Positions 1 through 9,188 are shown, counted from the first letter of the stretch. The stretch is DNA of 64,000 nt from Gp6-AA40 sp035492455 (GCA_035492455.1 DATJJE010000014.1:52114-116113); one strand, 5' to 3'. Program-made: numbers and translations. Notes: generated from the sequence alone by a model not told the origin.

Positions 1-458
1 TCGTCGTCGTTTCCGTCGCCGGGTTCCTGCTGCTGCAGACACGCTATCACACGGCGCTGGTCGTGCTCGCCACCGCAGCCAGCGGAGAGATTGCGAACAT
101 GGCGATGAAGAACCTGTTCCTGCGCCCGCGTCCGACGATCGTCCCGCATCTCCGCGATGTGAGCTCCACGAGTTTTCCGAGCGGCCACGCGATGGAGTCC
201 GCCATCATCTACCTCACGCTCGGTGCGATGCTGATGCGCCTGGCGGAGCGCCGCATCACCAAGATCTACTGCATCGGCATCGCGGTGTTCATGACACTGC
301 TCGTCGGTATCAGCCGTGTCTACCTTGGCGTGCATTATCCGACCGACGTCGTCGCCGGTTGGATGTTCGGGTTCTTCTGGGCCTCGCTCTGCTGGATCGT
401 CGCGCGTCGATTCGAGAAGGAGAGCGGTGTGGCCGAGGAGCGGGGTAAGGCGGAGTAG
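1..458 (+). CDS. PAP2-family membrane phosphatase (5' partial)
   Basis: The reading frame is open back to base 3, so the true start lies left of the window. All three signature motifs of type 2 phosphatidic acid phosphatases are visible: K-x6-RP (KNLFLRPRP), PSGH, and SR-x5-H-x3-D (SRVYLGVHYPTD), separated by hydrophobic segments. The family dephosphorylates lipid phosphates such as phosphatidic acid, PGP or undecaprenyl pyrophosphate at the outer face of the inner membrane, and the His residues of PSGH and SR-x5-H are catalytic. The substrate cannot be told from sequence. The C-terminus is short and charged. The gene converges with the transporter at 471-1865, with 12 bases between the stops. 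Confidence 0.9.
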   Translation, partial: VVVSVAGFLLLQTRYHTALVVLATAASGEIANMAMKNLFLRPRPTIVPHLRDVSSTSFPSGHAMESAIIYLTLGAMLMRLAERRITKIYCIGIAVFMTLLVGISRVYLGVHYPTDVVAGWMFGFFWASLCWIVARRFEKESGVAEERGKAE

Positions 459-470
459 CGTTCGCTTCTG

Positions 471-1865
471 CTATCGGATGCCGATCATCGGCCAGTACAG
501 GAAGACCACGAGAAGCAGCAGCACGCACTGCACGAGCGTCAGCAGCAGTCCCATCCGCAACAGATCTCGGCTGCCAAAATATCCGTACGACATGCCGACG
601 ATGAGCACTCCCGACTGATAGGCGAACAGCTTTCCTCCGGCGCCGAAGGTCCAGATCATGCCGACAAGCAGCGGGTTCATGGCGTGCTCTTTCGCAAACT
701 GCATCAGCACTGGCACCGAGGTCCCGAGCATCGAGATCTCGCTCGCCAGGAGGATGTGGTAGGCGAACGCGGTCCAATAGAGCACGAGCGTGGATTGCAG
801 CAGGCTGCCAAGCAGAGGCTCCATCCACGACAGCAGCACGTTGGTGACGAGGTCGAGGGTCTTCGTTTGCGCCAGGACCTCTCCCATGCTGATTGCTGCG
901 GCAACGAAGAATACCGGCAGGTAATTCACGCGCCGCAGATCCTCGACCGAGAGGACGCCGATTCCGGGCAGGACCGCCGCGAGACCGACGCCGAGTCCAA
1001 TGATTGACGGCGAGATGTGATGCAGGAAGTCCGTCAGCCACAGGCCAATCGCTAACGCGATCAACAGTGCAGCTCGCGTCGTTGCCGCGGTCCAGCCGCC
1101 GAGCTGCCGAACTTCGCGTTCGAGATACGCCGCTTCGTTGGCGCTCAACGCATTCTTTTCCGGCGGATATATCCACAGCGTGAGGCGCCACGCGATCAGG
1201 ATGGTGAGGATGTCGCACGGCAGATAGGCGAGGAACCAGCGGCTCCAGAGCACCTCGACGCCTCCGAAGCGCTCGATCGCGCCACGCGCCGTAATCGAGG
1301 CTGCGCCCGCGATGATCATCTTGTCGAAGATGCTGGCGGTGTAGGTGACGATCAGGAACATCGCGCGGCCGATGTTGCTTCCAGGACCGACGCCGAACGC
1401 TTCGACCAGTCCCAGCGCTACCGCCGACATGACCACGACGCGCGCGATTCCCGACGGAATGACGAACGTCAGCACGAAGTCCGTGATGATCAAGCCGAGC
1501 AGAAGCCGTCCGTAGGTATGGCCGATGCGTCGCATGACGAACAATGCGATGCGCCGGGCTAAACCCGTCTTCGTCGCCATTGCGCCGAACAGGCCGGCGC
1601 CGAACAGGAACCACGGCGTGTCGTTCGCGAACCCGCTGAAGGCGACGTTGAACGGCACGATGCCGAGGGCCCAGTAGAGATAGCAGCCAACGAACCCGGC
1701 GACGGCGTAATCAATCGCTTCGGTAATCCACGCGACGATCATGAACGCGGCAATCGCCAGCACGTGCTGCATCCGCGTGTCGATGCCAATCGGCGCGAAC
1801 CACACCACCAGCGGGACCGCGACGCACAGCAGCCTTCCGATGTTCGCGCGGATCGGCGGAGCCAT
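471..1865 (-). CDS. DASS/SLC13-like anion transporter
   Basis: A 464-residue polytopic membrane protein with about 11-12 hydrophobic segments, laid out like divalent anion:Na+ symporters (di/tricarboxylate or sulfate uptake). The frame stays open to an ATG at 1931, but the ATG at 1865 is preceded by a strong Shine-Dalgarno (GAGAGGAGG, 5-6 bases of spacing) and leads straight into the first membrane helix. The 22 extra residues are low-complexity Ala/Pro, so I chose 1865. The Ser-Asn-Thr signature of SLC13 is not evident at the expected hairpin, where the sequence reads IPSGIARV, so substrate and coupling ion are uncertain. It is divergent from a KgtP-like symporter 118 bases away. Confidence 0.82.
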   Translation of the reverse strand: MAPPIRANIGRLLCVAVPLVVWFAPIGIDTRMQHVLAIAAFMIVAWITEAIDYAVAGFVGCYLYWALGIVPFNVAFSGFANDTPWFLFGAGLFGAMATKTGLARRIALFVMRRIGHTYGRLLLGLIITDFVLTFVIPSGIARVVVMSAVALGLVEAFGVGPGSNIGRAMFLIVTYTASIFDKMIIAGAASITARGAIERFGGVEVLWSRWFLAYLPCDILTILIAWRLTLWIYPPEKNALSANEAAYLEREVRQLGGWTAATTRAALLIALAIGLWLTDFLHHISPSIIGLGVGLAAVLPGIGVLSVEDLRRVNYLPVFFVAAAISMGEVLAQTKTLDLVTNVLLSWMEPLLGSLLQSTLVLYWTAFAYHILLASEISMLGTSVPVLMQFAKEHAMNPLLVGMIWTFGAGGKLFAYQSGVLIVGMSYGYFGSRDLLRMGLLLTLVQCVLLLLVVFLYWPMIGIR

Positions 1866-1983
1866 GACCGCCTCCTCTCGCGGCGGCGGTGCGGCAACGG
1901 CGGTGCTCATCGGCTGTTCGGACGCGGCCATGCGAGGCCGAGGATATCAAACGACCCGTCACCTGGGACACAATGGGCCCCTT

Positions 1984-3303
1984 ATGGCAACTGCGTACGC
2001 TCCCGTTCACGCCGACCGCTCGGTTGACCGCGTCGACATGCGACGGCGCATCAAAGCCATTTTCGTCGGCTCGATCGGCAATCTCGTCGAGTGGTACGAC
2101 TTCTACGCGTATGCGGCGTTTGCGCTGTATTTTGCCGGGTCGTTTTTTCCGGGAACTGACCCGGTCGTCCAGCAGCTGAATGCTGCCGTGCTCTTCGCCG
2201 TCGGTTTCATCGTGCGGCCGATTGGCGGCTGGTTGTTCGGGCACATGGCCGACCACTACGGACGACGCCTGGCGTTGATGCTCTCCGTGCTGCTCATGTG
2301 CTTCGGCTCGCTGCTGATCGCGGTCACGCCGACCTATGCCTCAATCGGGGTCATGGCGCCGGTGGTTCTGGCCTTTGCGCGCATCGTTCAGGGGTTGAGC
2401 CTTGGCGGTGAATACGGGGCCAGTGCTACGTATCTGAGCGAGGTCGCGGACGAGGAGCACCGGGGGTTTTATTCGAGCTTCCAATACGTAACGCTGATCG
2501 GCGGTCAGCTGTGCGCGATCCTGGTGCTGCTCCTCCTGCAGCAGGTGTTTCTAACCGGCGCCCAGCTGCGCGCGTGGGGATGGCGCATACCGTTCGCGGT
2601 GGGCGCGCTGCTGGCGTTAACGGCGCTGGCGATGCGGCGCAACCTGCACGAGACCGACGAGTTCGTCAGCGCCAAAGCCAAACGCGCGGCGAAGCCATCG
2701 CTGCGGATGCTGATGCAGTATCCGCGTGAAGTGCTGCTCGTCGTCGGACTGACGATGGGCGGGACGACGGCGTTCTACACCTATACGACCTACATGCAGA
2801 AGTTTCTGAAGCTGTCGGTTGGCCTCAGCGACCTGCAGACGACCGTTGTGACGGGCGGCTCGCTGCTCGTCGCTTTGATACTTCAGCCGACCTACGGCGC
2901 GTTGTCCGACCGCATCGGGCGCAAGCCGCTTCTCATCTGGTTCGGCGTGATGGGGACACTGCTGACCATTCCGCTGCTGGATGCGCTGCAGGTGACGAAG
3001 AGCGGCTTAGGGGCGTTTCTGCTGATCTGTGGCGCGTGGCTAATCGTTGCGGGCTACACATCGATCAACGCGGTGGTGAAGGCCGAACTGTTTCCGACGC
3101 ACATCCGCGCGCTGGGCGTGGGCCTTCCATATGCCGTGAGCGTGTCGATGTTCGGCGGGACTGCGGAATCGATCGCGCTCTGGTTCAAGTCCATCGGGCA
3201 CGAACGCTGGTTCTACTACTACCTGACGGCCGTGATCGCGGTATCGCTGCTGGTCTATGTGGGGATGCGCGATACGAAAAAGCACTCGACGATCGGACGC
3301 TGA
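1984..3303 (+). CDS. kgtP: MHS-family MFS symporter, alpha-ketoglutarate permease-like
   Basis: This 439-residue protein follows E. coli KgtP almost motif by motif: a cytoplasmic RRRIKAI start, then GNLVEWYDFY in TM1, RPIGGWLFG with a GRR loop between TM2 and TM3, QGLSLGGEYG in TM4-5, SFQYVTLIGGQL, and a second RIGRKPLL loop between the two six-helix halves. MHS proteins import di- or tricarboxylates (2-oxoglutarate, citrate, tricarballylate) or compatible solutes with protons. ATG 1984 is the first start that does not run through the divergent transporter, and ATG 2038 is an alternative. TcuC, the tricarballylate importer, belongs to the same family, and a tcuAB pair lies at 48-51 kb, but the genes are too far apart to link. 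Confidence 0.87.
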   Translation: MATAYAPVHADRSVDRVDMRRRIKAIFVGSIGNLVEWYDFYAYAAFALYFAGSFFPGTDPVVQQLNAAVLFAVGFIVRPIGGWLFGHMADHYGRRLALMLSVLLMCFGSLLIAVTPTYASIGVMAPVVLAFARIVQGLSLGGEYGASATYLSEVADEEHRGFYSSFQYVTLIGGQLCAILVLLLLQQVFLTGAQLRAWGWRIPFAVGALLALTALAMRRNLHETDEFVSAKAKRAAKPSLRMLMQYPREVLLVVGLTMGGTTAFYTYTTYMQKFLKLSVGLSDLQTTVVTGGSLLVALILQPTYGALSDRIGRKPLLIWFGVMGTLLTIPLLDALQVTKSGLGAFLLICGAWLIVAGYTSINAVVKAELFPTHIRALGVGLPYAVSVSMFGGTAESIALWFKSIGHERWFYYYLTAVIAVSLLVYVGMRDTKKHSTIGR

Positions 3304-3321
3304 GCGGTGGAGACGTGTGAT

Positions 3322-3421
3322 TGGTGCGACCCGTGCGAAGCTGCGTCCGAAGTGCGCACCTCGCACCTCCGCACCTTCGGACGCACCATCGCACCCAACG
3401 CACTGATCGCACCGTCGCACC
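3322..3421. repeat. GCACC/GTGCG repeat element, copy 1 (hairpin form)
   Basis: Intergenic element between kgtP and amt. The left part is built of GTGCGA-like units and the right part of CGCACC-like units, so the two halves pair into a long imperfect hairpin. It carries the 17-base core GCACCTTCGGACGCACC at 3371-3387, which recurs at three other loci in this window (60252-60268 inverted, 60513-60529 with one mismatch, 62064-62080). It lies between convergent genes, so it may also act as a transcription barrier. Confidence 0.75.
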
Positions 3422-3541
3422 AACTCGGATATAGAAAAAGGGGCAGACCAGAGGCACGTGCTGGTCTGCCCCCACGCGCGATCGAGGGCCCACTTTGGCG
3501 CTGCGCGCTTCGGTGGGCAAGCTGGACTCGACCGCCCCGTC

Positions 3542-4825
3542 TTAATACGTCGAGGAGGCCGGCTCTGCCACCAGACCGGAAGCGGCAGCTGCTCCTTCGC
3601 CACGGATCGCCGCGTCGAGGCCGCCGTCGTGGATGTAGGCCTCCTCGCCGTGCTGCGTGACGTCGAGGCCTTCCATTTCTTCCGTCTTCGTCGCGCGAAT
3701 CGGCAGCACGACGTTCACGAGCTTGAGCAGCACGAAGCTGATCGTGCCGCTGTACACCCACGCGGCGATCACAGCCACGCCCTGAATCAGCAGCTGACGC
3801 GGGTTGCCATACAGCAGGCCGTCGGCGACTCCATTGATCGCTTTCTCGGCAAAGACACCGGTCAGCAGCGCGCCGACCGTGCCGCCCACGCCGTGCGCGG
3901 CCAGCACGTCGAGCGAGTCGTCAAGCGACGTCTTCGCACGGAGCTGCAGGGCAAAGTAGCTGGGGACCGCAGCAATGGCGCCGAGCAGAATCGCATTCAT
4001 CGGGTTGATGAAACCGGCTGCCGGCGTAATCGCGACGAGGCCGACGACGATGGCCGTTGCCGCGCCGACCGCGGTCGCCTTGCCGGAGCGCATCACGTCG
4101 AGGAACGTCCAGACCACCAGCGTCGCCGCCGGCGCCAGCATCGTCGTGATGAACGCGAGGCCCGCAATCGGGCTGGCGGCCAGCGCGCTGCCCGCATTGA
4201 AGCCAAACCACCCGAACCAGAGGAGGCCGGCGCCGAGCAGCACGAACGGCACATTGTGCGGCAGCAGCGAGGAAGAGCCGTAATCACTCCGCTTGCCGAG
4301 GACGACAGCCGCAACGACCGCGGCGGCCGCGGCGTTCACGTGCACGACCGTGCCGCCGGCGAAATCAAGCGCGCCCCACTGCGCCAGCCAGCCGCCGCCC
4401 CAAACCCAGTGCGCGATCGGCGCGTAGACGGCGAGCACCCACAGCGTGATGAACGCCGTGTAGGCGGAGAAGCGCATGCGCTCGACAATCGAGCCGGAGA
4501 TGAGCGCCGCGGTGATGATGGCGAACGTCGCCTGGAACCCCATGAACAGCACGTGCGGGATTGTGCCTTTGGCCTCGAGGCCGACGCCGCGCAGGAACGC
4601 GTTGGAGAGGTCGCCGATCACCGCGTTGCCGCCGGTGAACGCCAGCGAATAGCCAAGCAGCGCCCAGACCACGCCGACGAATCCGAGTGAGATGAAACTC
4701 ATCATCATCGTGTTGAGCGCGTTTTTCGATCGAACGAGCCCGCCGTAGAAGAAGGCGAGCGCTGGTGTCATCAGGAGAACGAGAGCCGTGGACACGAGCA
4801 TCCACGCGGTGTCAGCTTGATTCAT
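3542..4825 (-). CDS. amt: ammonium transporter, AmtB type
   Basis: A 427-residue, 11-helix Amt/Mep/Rh channel. The pore residues of AmtB are present: the Asp and first pore His in DFAGGTVVHV and the second pore His in AAHGVGGTVG. The C-terminal tail keeps the GLDVTQHGEEAY motif, the segment that contacts the PII protein GlnK, so its gating by nitrogen status is probably conventional. Although the frame is open to 5122, the start at 4825 fits the family N-terminus and has GGAGG four bases upstream. A plausible sigma-54 site lies at 5060-5075. It is divergent from a second, longer amt gene. Confidence 0.95.
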   Translation of the reverse strand: MNQADTAWMLVSTALVLLMTPALAFFYGGLVRSKNALNTMMMSFISLGFVGVVWALLGYSLAFTGGNAVIGDLSNAFLRGVGLEAKGTIPHVLFMGFQATFAIITAALISGSIVERMRFSAYTAFITLWVLAVYAPIAHWVWGGGWLAQWGALDFAGGTVVHVNAAAAAVVAAVVLGKRSDYGSSSLLPHNVPFVLLGAGLLWFGWFGFNAGSALAASPIAGLAFITTMLAPAATLVVWTFLDVMRSGKATAVGAATAIVVGLVAITPAAGFINPMNAILLGAIAAVPSYFALQLRAKTSLDDSLDVLAAHGVGGTVGALLTGVFAEKAINGVADGLLYGNPRQLLIQGVAVIAAWVYSGTISFVLLKLVNVVLPIRATKTEEMEGLDVTQHGEEAYIHDGGLDAAIRGEGAAAASGLVAEPASSTY

Positions 4826-5353
4826 GGACCCTCCAGTCAGGTCGCGTGAAAATTGATATCGCTGACGCGTGCAGTAACAAGATCCCCGCCATTTTCGGAA
4901 TCGTCCCTTTTCGTCGAAAAGAGCGTTTTTTCCGCACGAAAATGAAGCATTCGTCAAATCGGCCGGAGGCGCTATAGGCGACGTTTTTGTCGTGAGCCTC
5001 GATCGTTCAAACAAATAGGGCGGAGTCGATTCCGGACGCTGCGATCGCGCGGCGGCGTCTGCCACCGAGGTGCCACCTACCCTCGCGTCGGCCGCGTTCA
5101 TTGCATGGCGAACGAGCGACATTCATGTAGGTTCAGCCCTCTTGGGGCGTCCTTTTTGTCAGAACGTCATCGTTGTCGCCTTCGTCGGCGCGATCCCACA
5201 GAGATGTCGGGACCTCTTTACCGATTCCTTATGAATTCCGCGCGATCGCGCGGCTGCGTCCGATGGATCCCGCTTTGCTGAACGCAGCGACGTGGCTGTT
5301 GTTCGACGGACGGCCGCGCTCCTCACAGCTGAATTATCAGGAAAGGACTGGAG
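4826..5353. other. intergenic region between divergent amt genes
   Basis: A 528-base non-coding stretch. It holds an AT-rich part (about 4890-4945) with the small palindrome TTTTCGTCGAAAA at 4908-4920 and an inverted ACGAAAA at 4936-4942, and further right a candidate sigma-54 site at 5060-5075. Extension of the amt reading frame to 5122 is not convincing as protein. I see no RNA gene that I can name. Confidence 0.6.
5060..5075 (-). promoter_or_regulatory. candidate sigma-54 (-24/-12) promoter for amt
   Basis: On the minus strand the sequence reads TGGCACCTCGGTGGCA. This matches TGGCAC-N5-TTGCA with correct spacing between the essential GG (-24) and GC (-12) dinucleotides, and one mismatch in the -12 half (TGGC for TTGC). 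Nitrogen-regulated amt genes are often sigma-54/NtrC dependent. The implied leader to the ATG at 4825 is about 220 bases, which is long, and no NtrC site was identified. Confidence 0.4.
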
Positions 5354-6997
5354 ATGAACAGACGCCCGCACCTTCTCTGTAACGTCATCATCACTGCGCT
5401 GCTCGCTGTCGCGGTCGGCAGCTTCGTCGCGCCTTCCACCCTGCACGCCCAGGGCGCGATCTCACAGCCGAAGGGCGATCCCTCCGGCGTCGCCACTGGT
5501 ACCGCAGCGGATGTGCCCGTCAAGGATGCCAAGAACCCGACCCTCAGCGAAGTGATGGAGGCCGTGGGTCACAACAGGATTGCTATCAACTTCGTGTGGA
5601 CGCTGCTGGCCGGCTTTCTCGTGATGTTTATGCAGGCCGGCTTCGCCATGGTTGAAACCGGCTTTACGCGCGCCAAGAACGCGGCGCACACGATGTGCAT
5701 GAACTTCATGATTTATCCGATCGGCATGCTCGGCTACTGGATCTGCGGCTACGCCCTGCAGATGGGTGGGGTCGGCGCGGTCGCCGTTTTGGGCGGAACG
5801 GCACCGCTGAATCACGAGTTCACGGTCAGCCTGTTCGGCCACACGTTTGGACTGTTTGGCTTGAACGGGTTCTTCCTCAGTGGCAACACCTATGACGTTG
5901 GCGTGTTCGCGCTCTTCCTCTTCCAGATGGTGTTCATGGATACGGCGGGCACGATTCCGACCGGCGCGATGGCCGAGCGCTGGAAGTTCTCCGCATTCGT
6001 CGTCTTCGGCTTCTTCATGTCGATGGTTGTCTATCCCATCTTCGCAAACTGGGTCTGGGGCGCGGGCTGGCTGTCGCAACTCGGCGCGCAGTTCGGTCTC
6101 GGTCACGGCCATGTCGACTTTGCCGGTTCTTCGGTCGTGCACATGGTTGGTGGCGTTGCGGCGCTTGCCGGTGCGATCGTGATCGGTCCGCGCCTTGGCA
6201 AGTACACGAAGAATGGCGAGCCCGTCGCGATTCCCGGGCACGATCTGCCGATGGCCATCGCCGGCACGTTCATCCTTGCATTCGGCTGGTTCGGCTTCAA
6301 TCCCGGTTCCACGCTGGCAGGCGGCGACCTGCGCATCGCGGTGGTTGCGACCAATACGATGCTGGCCGGCACCGGCGGCGCCATTGCGGCGATGTTCTAT
6401 GTGTGGAAGCGGCTCGGCAAGCCCGATCCCAGCATGATCGTCAACGGCATGCTCGCCGGTCTCGTCGCGATCACCGCCCCATGCGCGTTCGTCAACAGTG
6501 TGTCCGCGGTCGTTATCGGCGTGATCGCCGGCATCCTGGTCGTCGAATCGGTGCTCTTCGTCGAACGCGTTCTCAAGATTGACGACCCGGTCGGTGCGAT
6601 CTCGGTGCACGGCGTATGTGGCGCATTCGGTGTGCTCAGCGTCGGCATCTTCGCTGACGGAGCCTATGGCGACGGCTGGAACGGCGTGCCTGGAACGGTG
6701 AAGGGCCTGCTCTACGGCGATGCGTCGCAGTTCGCCGCGCAGTGCGTCGGTACGCTGACGTGCTTCGTCTGGGTGTTTGTGACGTTCTACGCGTTCTTCA
6801 AGCTGGTCGAAGTGACGATGGGCAACCGCGTGTCGGAGGAGGCGGAGATCGAAGGTCTCGACATCCCCGAAATGGGCGCCCTTGCATACCCCGACTTCGT
6901 CCTCGGCCCGGGCACTCCGGTCGGCGGCATGGCGATGGCGGCGGCGAAAACGCCGGCCGGTGCACCGGCGCTCACGCCGGTCCGCGCGGAGCAGTAG
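5354..6997 (+). CDS. ammonium transporter with signal peptide and N-terminal extension
   Basis: A 547-residue Amt-family protein of a different type from its neighbour. It starts with a cleavable signal peptide (residues 1-33, ending LHAQ) and a roughly 35-residue polar linker, and enters TM1 at about residue 75 with FMQAGFAMVETGFTRAKN. Pore residues are present in DFAGSSVVHMVGG and SVHGVCGAFG. The C-terminal tail contains EIEGLDIPEMGALAYPDF, comparable to the PII-binding tail, and then an Ala/Pro-rich end. AGGAAAGG at 5340-5347 is the likely ribosome binding site. Divergent transcription from a second amt suggests shared nitrogen control. Sensor-type Amt proteins carry fused signalling domains, and none is seen here. 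Confidence 0.92.
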   Translation: MNRRPHLLCNVIITALLAVAVGSFVAPSTLHAQGAISQPKGDPSGVATGTAADVPVKDAKNPTLSEVMEAVGHNRIAINFVWTLLAGFLVMFMQAGFAMVETGFTRAKNAAHTMCMNFMIYPIGMLGYWICGYALQMGGVGAVAVLGGTAPLNHEFTVSLFGHTFGLFGLNGFFLSGNTYDVGVFALFLFQMVFMDTAGTIPTGAMAERWKFSAFVVFGFFMSMVVYPIFANWVWGAGWLSQLGAQFGLGHGHVDFAGSSVVHMVGGVAALAGAIVIGPRLGKYTKNGEPVAIPGHDLPMAIAGTFILAFGWFGFNPGSTLAGGDLRIAVVATNTMLAGTGGAIAAMFYVWKRLGKPDPSMIVNGMLAGLVAITAPCAFVNSVSAVVIGVIAGILVVESVLFVERVLKIDDPVGAISVHGVCGAFGVLSVGIFADGAYGDGWNGVPGTVKGLLYGDASQFAAQCVGTLTCFVWVFVTFYAFFKLVEVTMGNRVSEEAEIEGLDIPEMGALAYPDFVLGPGTPVGGMAMAAAKTPAGAPALTPVRAEQ

Positions 6998-7041
6998 GTC
7001 GAATGTTGCCGGTGAGCATCGTGCCTGCACATCGGTAATAG

Positions 7042-7114
7042 AGCGCGGGCGTAGGTCTCCAGTCCCTGCTCCCGCGCTCACGTTGTAAAGGCCGACCTGA
7101 AGGTCGGCCTCTAC
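7042..7114. terminator. two hairpins downstream of amt, including a palindromic repeat
   Basis: The first inverted repeat is GAGCGCGGG / CCCGCGCTC at about 7042-7080. The second has 10-base arms, AGGCCGACCT at 7089-7098 and AGGTCGGCCT at 7101-7110, around a two-base GA centre, with flanking GTA/TAC pairs. There is no T-tract, so any termination role is uncertain. The gacct-ga-aggtc centre recurs at 43814-43827. Confidence 0.5.
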
Positions 7115-7137
7115 GTTGTACCCTGTCCTCCAAGGTT

Positions 7138-8409
7138 GTGACTCATTCACTCCAGGTCATTCTTCTCTTGACGCTTGTGGTCGCGGCGGCGAAGACAGCC
7201 GGTGCGCTGGCCACGCGCATTCACCAGCCGTCGGTCTTCGGTGAAATTCTCGTTGGCCTGTTGCTCGGCCCGACGTTGCTGAATGTCCTTGCCTGGCCCA
7301 TGTTCGCGCCGCCTGCCGGCGTTGACGCGCTGTCGCTCCTCGATCTCGTGCGCGACCTCGCGCAGGTCGGCGTGCTGTTGCTGATGTTTGTCGCCGGACT
7401 CGAAACCGACCTGGTGATGATGCGCCACGTCGGCCGGGTCGCCTTCTGGTCCGCGTTCGGTGGCGTGATCCTGCCGATGCTGTTCGGAGCGATCACTGCC
7501 GTCACGTTCGGACTGCCGCTCTACTGGGAAGGTGTGTTCGTCGGCGCGATTCTTACAGCGACGAGCGTGAGCATTTCAGCGCAGACCCTGCTGGAGATCG
7601 GGGCGATGCGCACGCGTGAGGGTTCCACGATCCTGGGCGCGGCCGTGATCGACGACGTGATGGGCATCATCGTGCTGTCGCTCGTCGTCGCGCTGGCGAA
7701 GGCGTCTGGCGCCGGGCTCAACTGGAGCGAGCTCGGCATTGTCGTTGTGCGTGTGACGATCTATTTCGTTGCCGCCATCGCAGCACGTCGGCTTCTGACG
7801 CCCGCGCTCCGATGGGCGTCCACGCTCGGCGTCAGCCAGGCGGTGCTCTCCGCCGGGCTGGTGATCATGTTTCTGTATGCCTGGGCGGCGGAGTACCTCG
7901 GTGCTGTCGCGGCAATCACCGGCTCATATCTCGCAGGTGTGCTCATCGCGCAGACCGACTTCAAAAAAGAGATCGATGCTGGAATCCATCCGCTGACGTA
8001 TTCCATCTTCGTTCCGCTTTTCTTCATCAGCATCGGGCTTGAAGCCAACGCGCGGGACCTGGGACCACGCGCGATGTTCACAGTTGTGCTGGTGCTTGTC
8101 GCGATCGTGGCGAAGGCGATTGGCTGCGGCGTGTTTGCGCGGCTCTTCGGTTTCTCTACTACGGAGTCGGTCCGCGTCGGTGTCGGCATGATCTCACGCG
8201 GCGAGGTAGGCCTGATCGTTGCCGGTTATGGTCTGGCCAATGGCCTGATCGGATCGGATGTGTTTTCCGCATCGGTCTTGATGGTTCTCGTGACGACAAT
8301 GGTGACGCCTCCGCTGATGCGACTGGTCTTCCCTCGTCACGCGTTCGTTTCCGCCACGGTGGAAGAAACGATCGCCGGACCGCCAGAAGAAGGCGAGGCT
8401 CCCGCCTAG
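7138..8409 (+). CDS. CPA2-family cation:proton antiporter (KefB/NapA type)
   Basis: This 423-residue protein has about 12-13 hydrophobic segments. It carries the CPA2 hallmarks: HQPSVFGEILVGLLLGP in TM2, LLLMFVAGLETDL in TM3-4, an AVIDDVMGIIVL segment with the two adjacent aspartates of the ion site in TM5, and SRGEVGLIVA near the end. The RCK/TrkA-N regulatory domain of full-length Kef proteins is absent, so it is a transport-core-only antiporter for Na+ or K+ against H+ in the inner membrane. The start is GTG (7138) with a weak upstream AAGG. It is probably a separate transcript from amt because hairpins intervene. Confidence 0.9.
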   Translation: MTHSLQVILLLTLVVAAAKTAGALATRIHQPSVFGEILVGLLLGPTLLNVLAWPMFAPPAGVDALSLLDLVRDLAQVGVLLLMFVAGLETDLVMMRHVGRVAFWSAFGGVILPMLFGAITAVTFGLPLYWEGVFVGAILTATSVSISAQTLLEIGAMRTREGSTILGAAVIDDVMGIIVLSLVVALAKASGAGLNWSELGIVVVRVTIYFVAAIAARRLLTPALRWASTLGVSQAVLSAGLVIMFLYAWAAEYLGAVAAITGSYLAGVLIAQTDFKKEIDAGIHPLTYSIFVPLFFISIGLEANARDLGPRAMFTVVLVLVAIVAKAIGCGVFARLFGFSTTESVRVGVGMISRGEVGLIVAGYGLANGLIGSDVFSASVLMVLVTTMVTPPLMRLVFPRHAFVSATVEETIAGPPEEGEAPA

Positions 8410-8468
8410 ACGTTCGCCGAACCCCATAATGGGCATCGAATTTGGAGAGGTCCGCGCGGGGGTGTTGT

Positions 8469-9188
8469 ATGTACCTGCGTATTGCGCGAGCCGCTGGGCT
8501 CGCACTCGTTCTCTCCTCACTTGTTTCAACCACGGCGTTCGCCGCGCTCTCAACGGCCGAACAGAAGCGCATCAACGATGCCGCCGGCGTCGTCACCGCT
8601 ATTCGCAACGCGGACAACGGGATCCCGGAGGATCTGTGGCAGAAGGCCGCGTGCGTCATCGTCATTCCGGATATGAAGAAGGCCGCCTTCATCATCGGCG
8701 GTGAATATGGCAAGGGCGTGATGAGCTGCCGTACGGCGGAGGGGTGGAGCTCTCCCGTATTCATGGAGCTCGAGAAAGGGAGCTGGGGGTTCCAGGCGGG
8801 CGCCCAGGAGATCGATCTGGTGCTGCTCGTCACCGACAAGGACGCCGCAGCGAAGATGCTGAACAATAAGGTGTCGCTCGGCGCGGATGCCTCCGTCGCT
8901 GCGGGTCCAGTTGGACGCGCTGCGTCGGCGAGCACGACGGGAACGCTCGCGACCGTGCTGTCCTATTCGCGCAGCAAGGGACTCTTTGCCGGGATCAACC
9001 TCTCCGGCGGCGCGCTGAAAGCGGATAAGGACTCGAATATGGACGCGTACTCGAATCCAGTGCCCGCCGACGTGTTGAACGGCAACGGGGCGACACTGGC
9101 GGGGGCTACAGCGTTCGTAAACACGCTCGGTACGTCCGCGCGTGCCACGAGCGGCACGGTCACACCGCCTGCGACCGACGCGAAGTAG
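8469..9188 (+). CDS. exported SYLF-domain protein (YSC84 family)
   Basis: 239 residues. A signal peptide (about 1-25, ending TAFA) is followed by a SYLF/Ysc84 domain, recognisable from the segments CVIVIPDMKKAAFIIGGEYGKG and LVLLVTDKDAAAKML and the repeated glycine motifs. SYLF domains bind lipids. Bacterial members are periplasmic or exported with unknown roles. The frame can be opened to a TTG at 8442, but ATG 8469 begins exactly at a normal signal peptide. The C-terminus is Thr/Ala rich and probably disordered. Confidence 0.87.
   Translation: MYLRIARAAGLALVLSSLVSTTAFAALSTAEQKRINDAAGVVTAIRNADNGIPEDLWQKAACVIVIPDMKKAAFIIGGEYGKGVMSCRTAEGWSSPVFMELEKGSWGFQAGAQEIDLVLLVTDKDAAAKMLNNKVSLGADASVAAGPVGRAASASTTGTLATVLSYSRSKGLFAGINLSGGALKADKDSNMDAYSNPVPADVLNGNGATLAGATAFVNTLGTSARATSGTVTPPATDAK

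Noticed and set aside
3322..3421. CRISPR array from the repeated GCACC units
   Set aside because: Units are 8-9 bases with no unique spacers, and no cas genes exist in the window.
4826..5122. N-terminal extension of the first amt gene to 5122
   Set aside because: The extra residues are low complexity and cover the putative promoter, and the family start is at 4825 with a Shine-Dalgarno.
5462..7150. Long antisense frame opposite the second amt gene
   Set aside because: Its translation is rich in Arg/His/Asp without domains. It is a GC-codon shadow of the real membrane protein gene.
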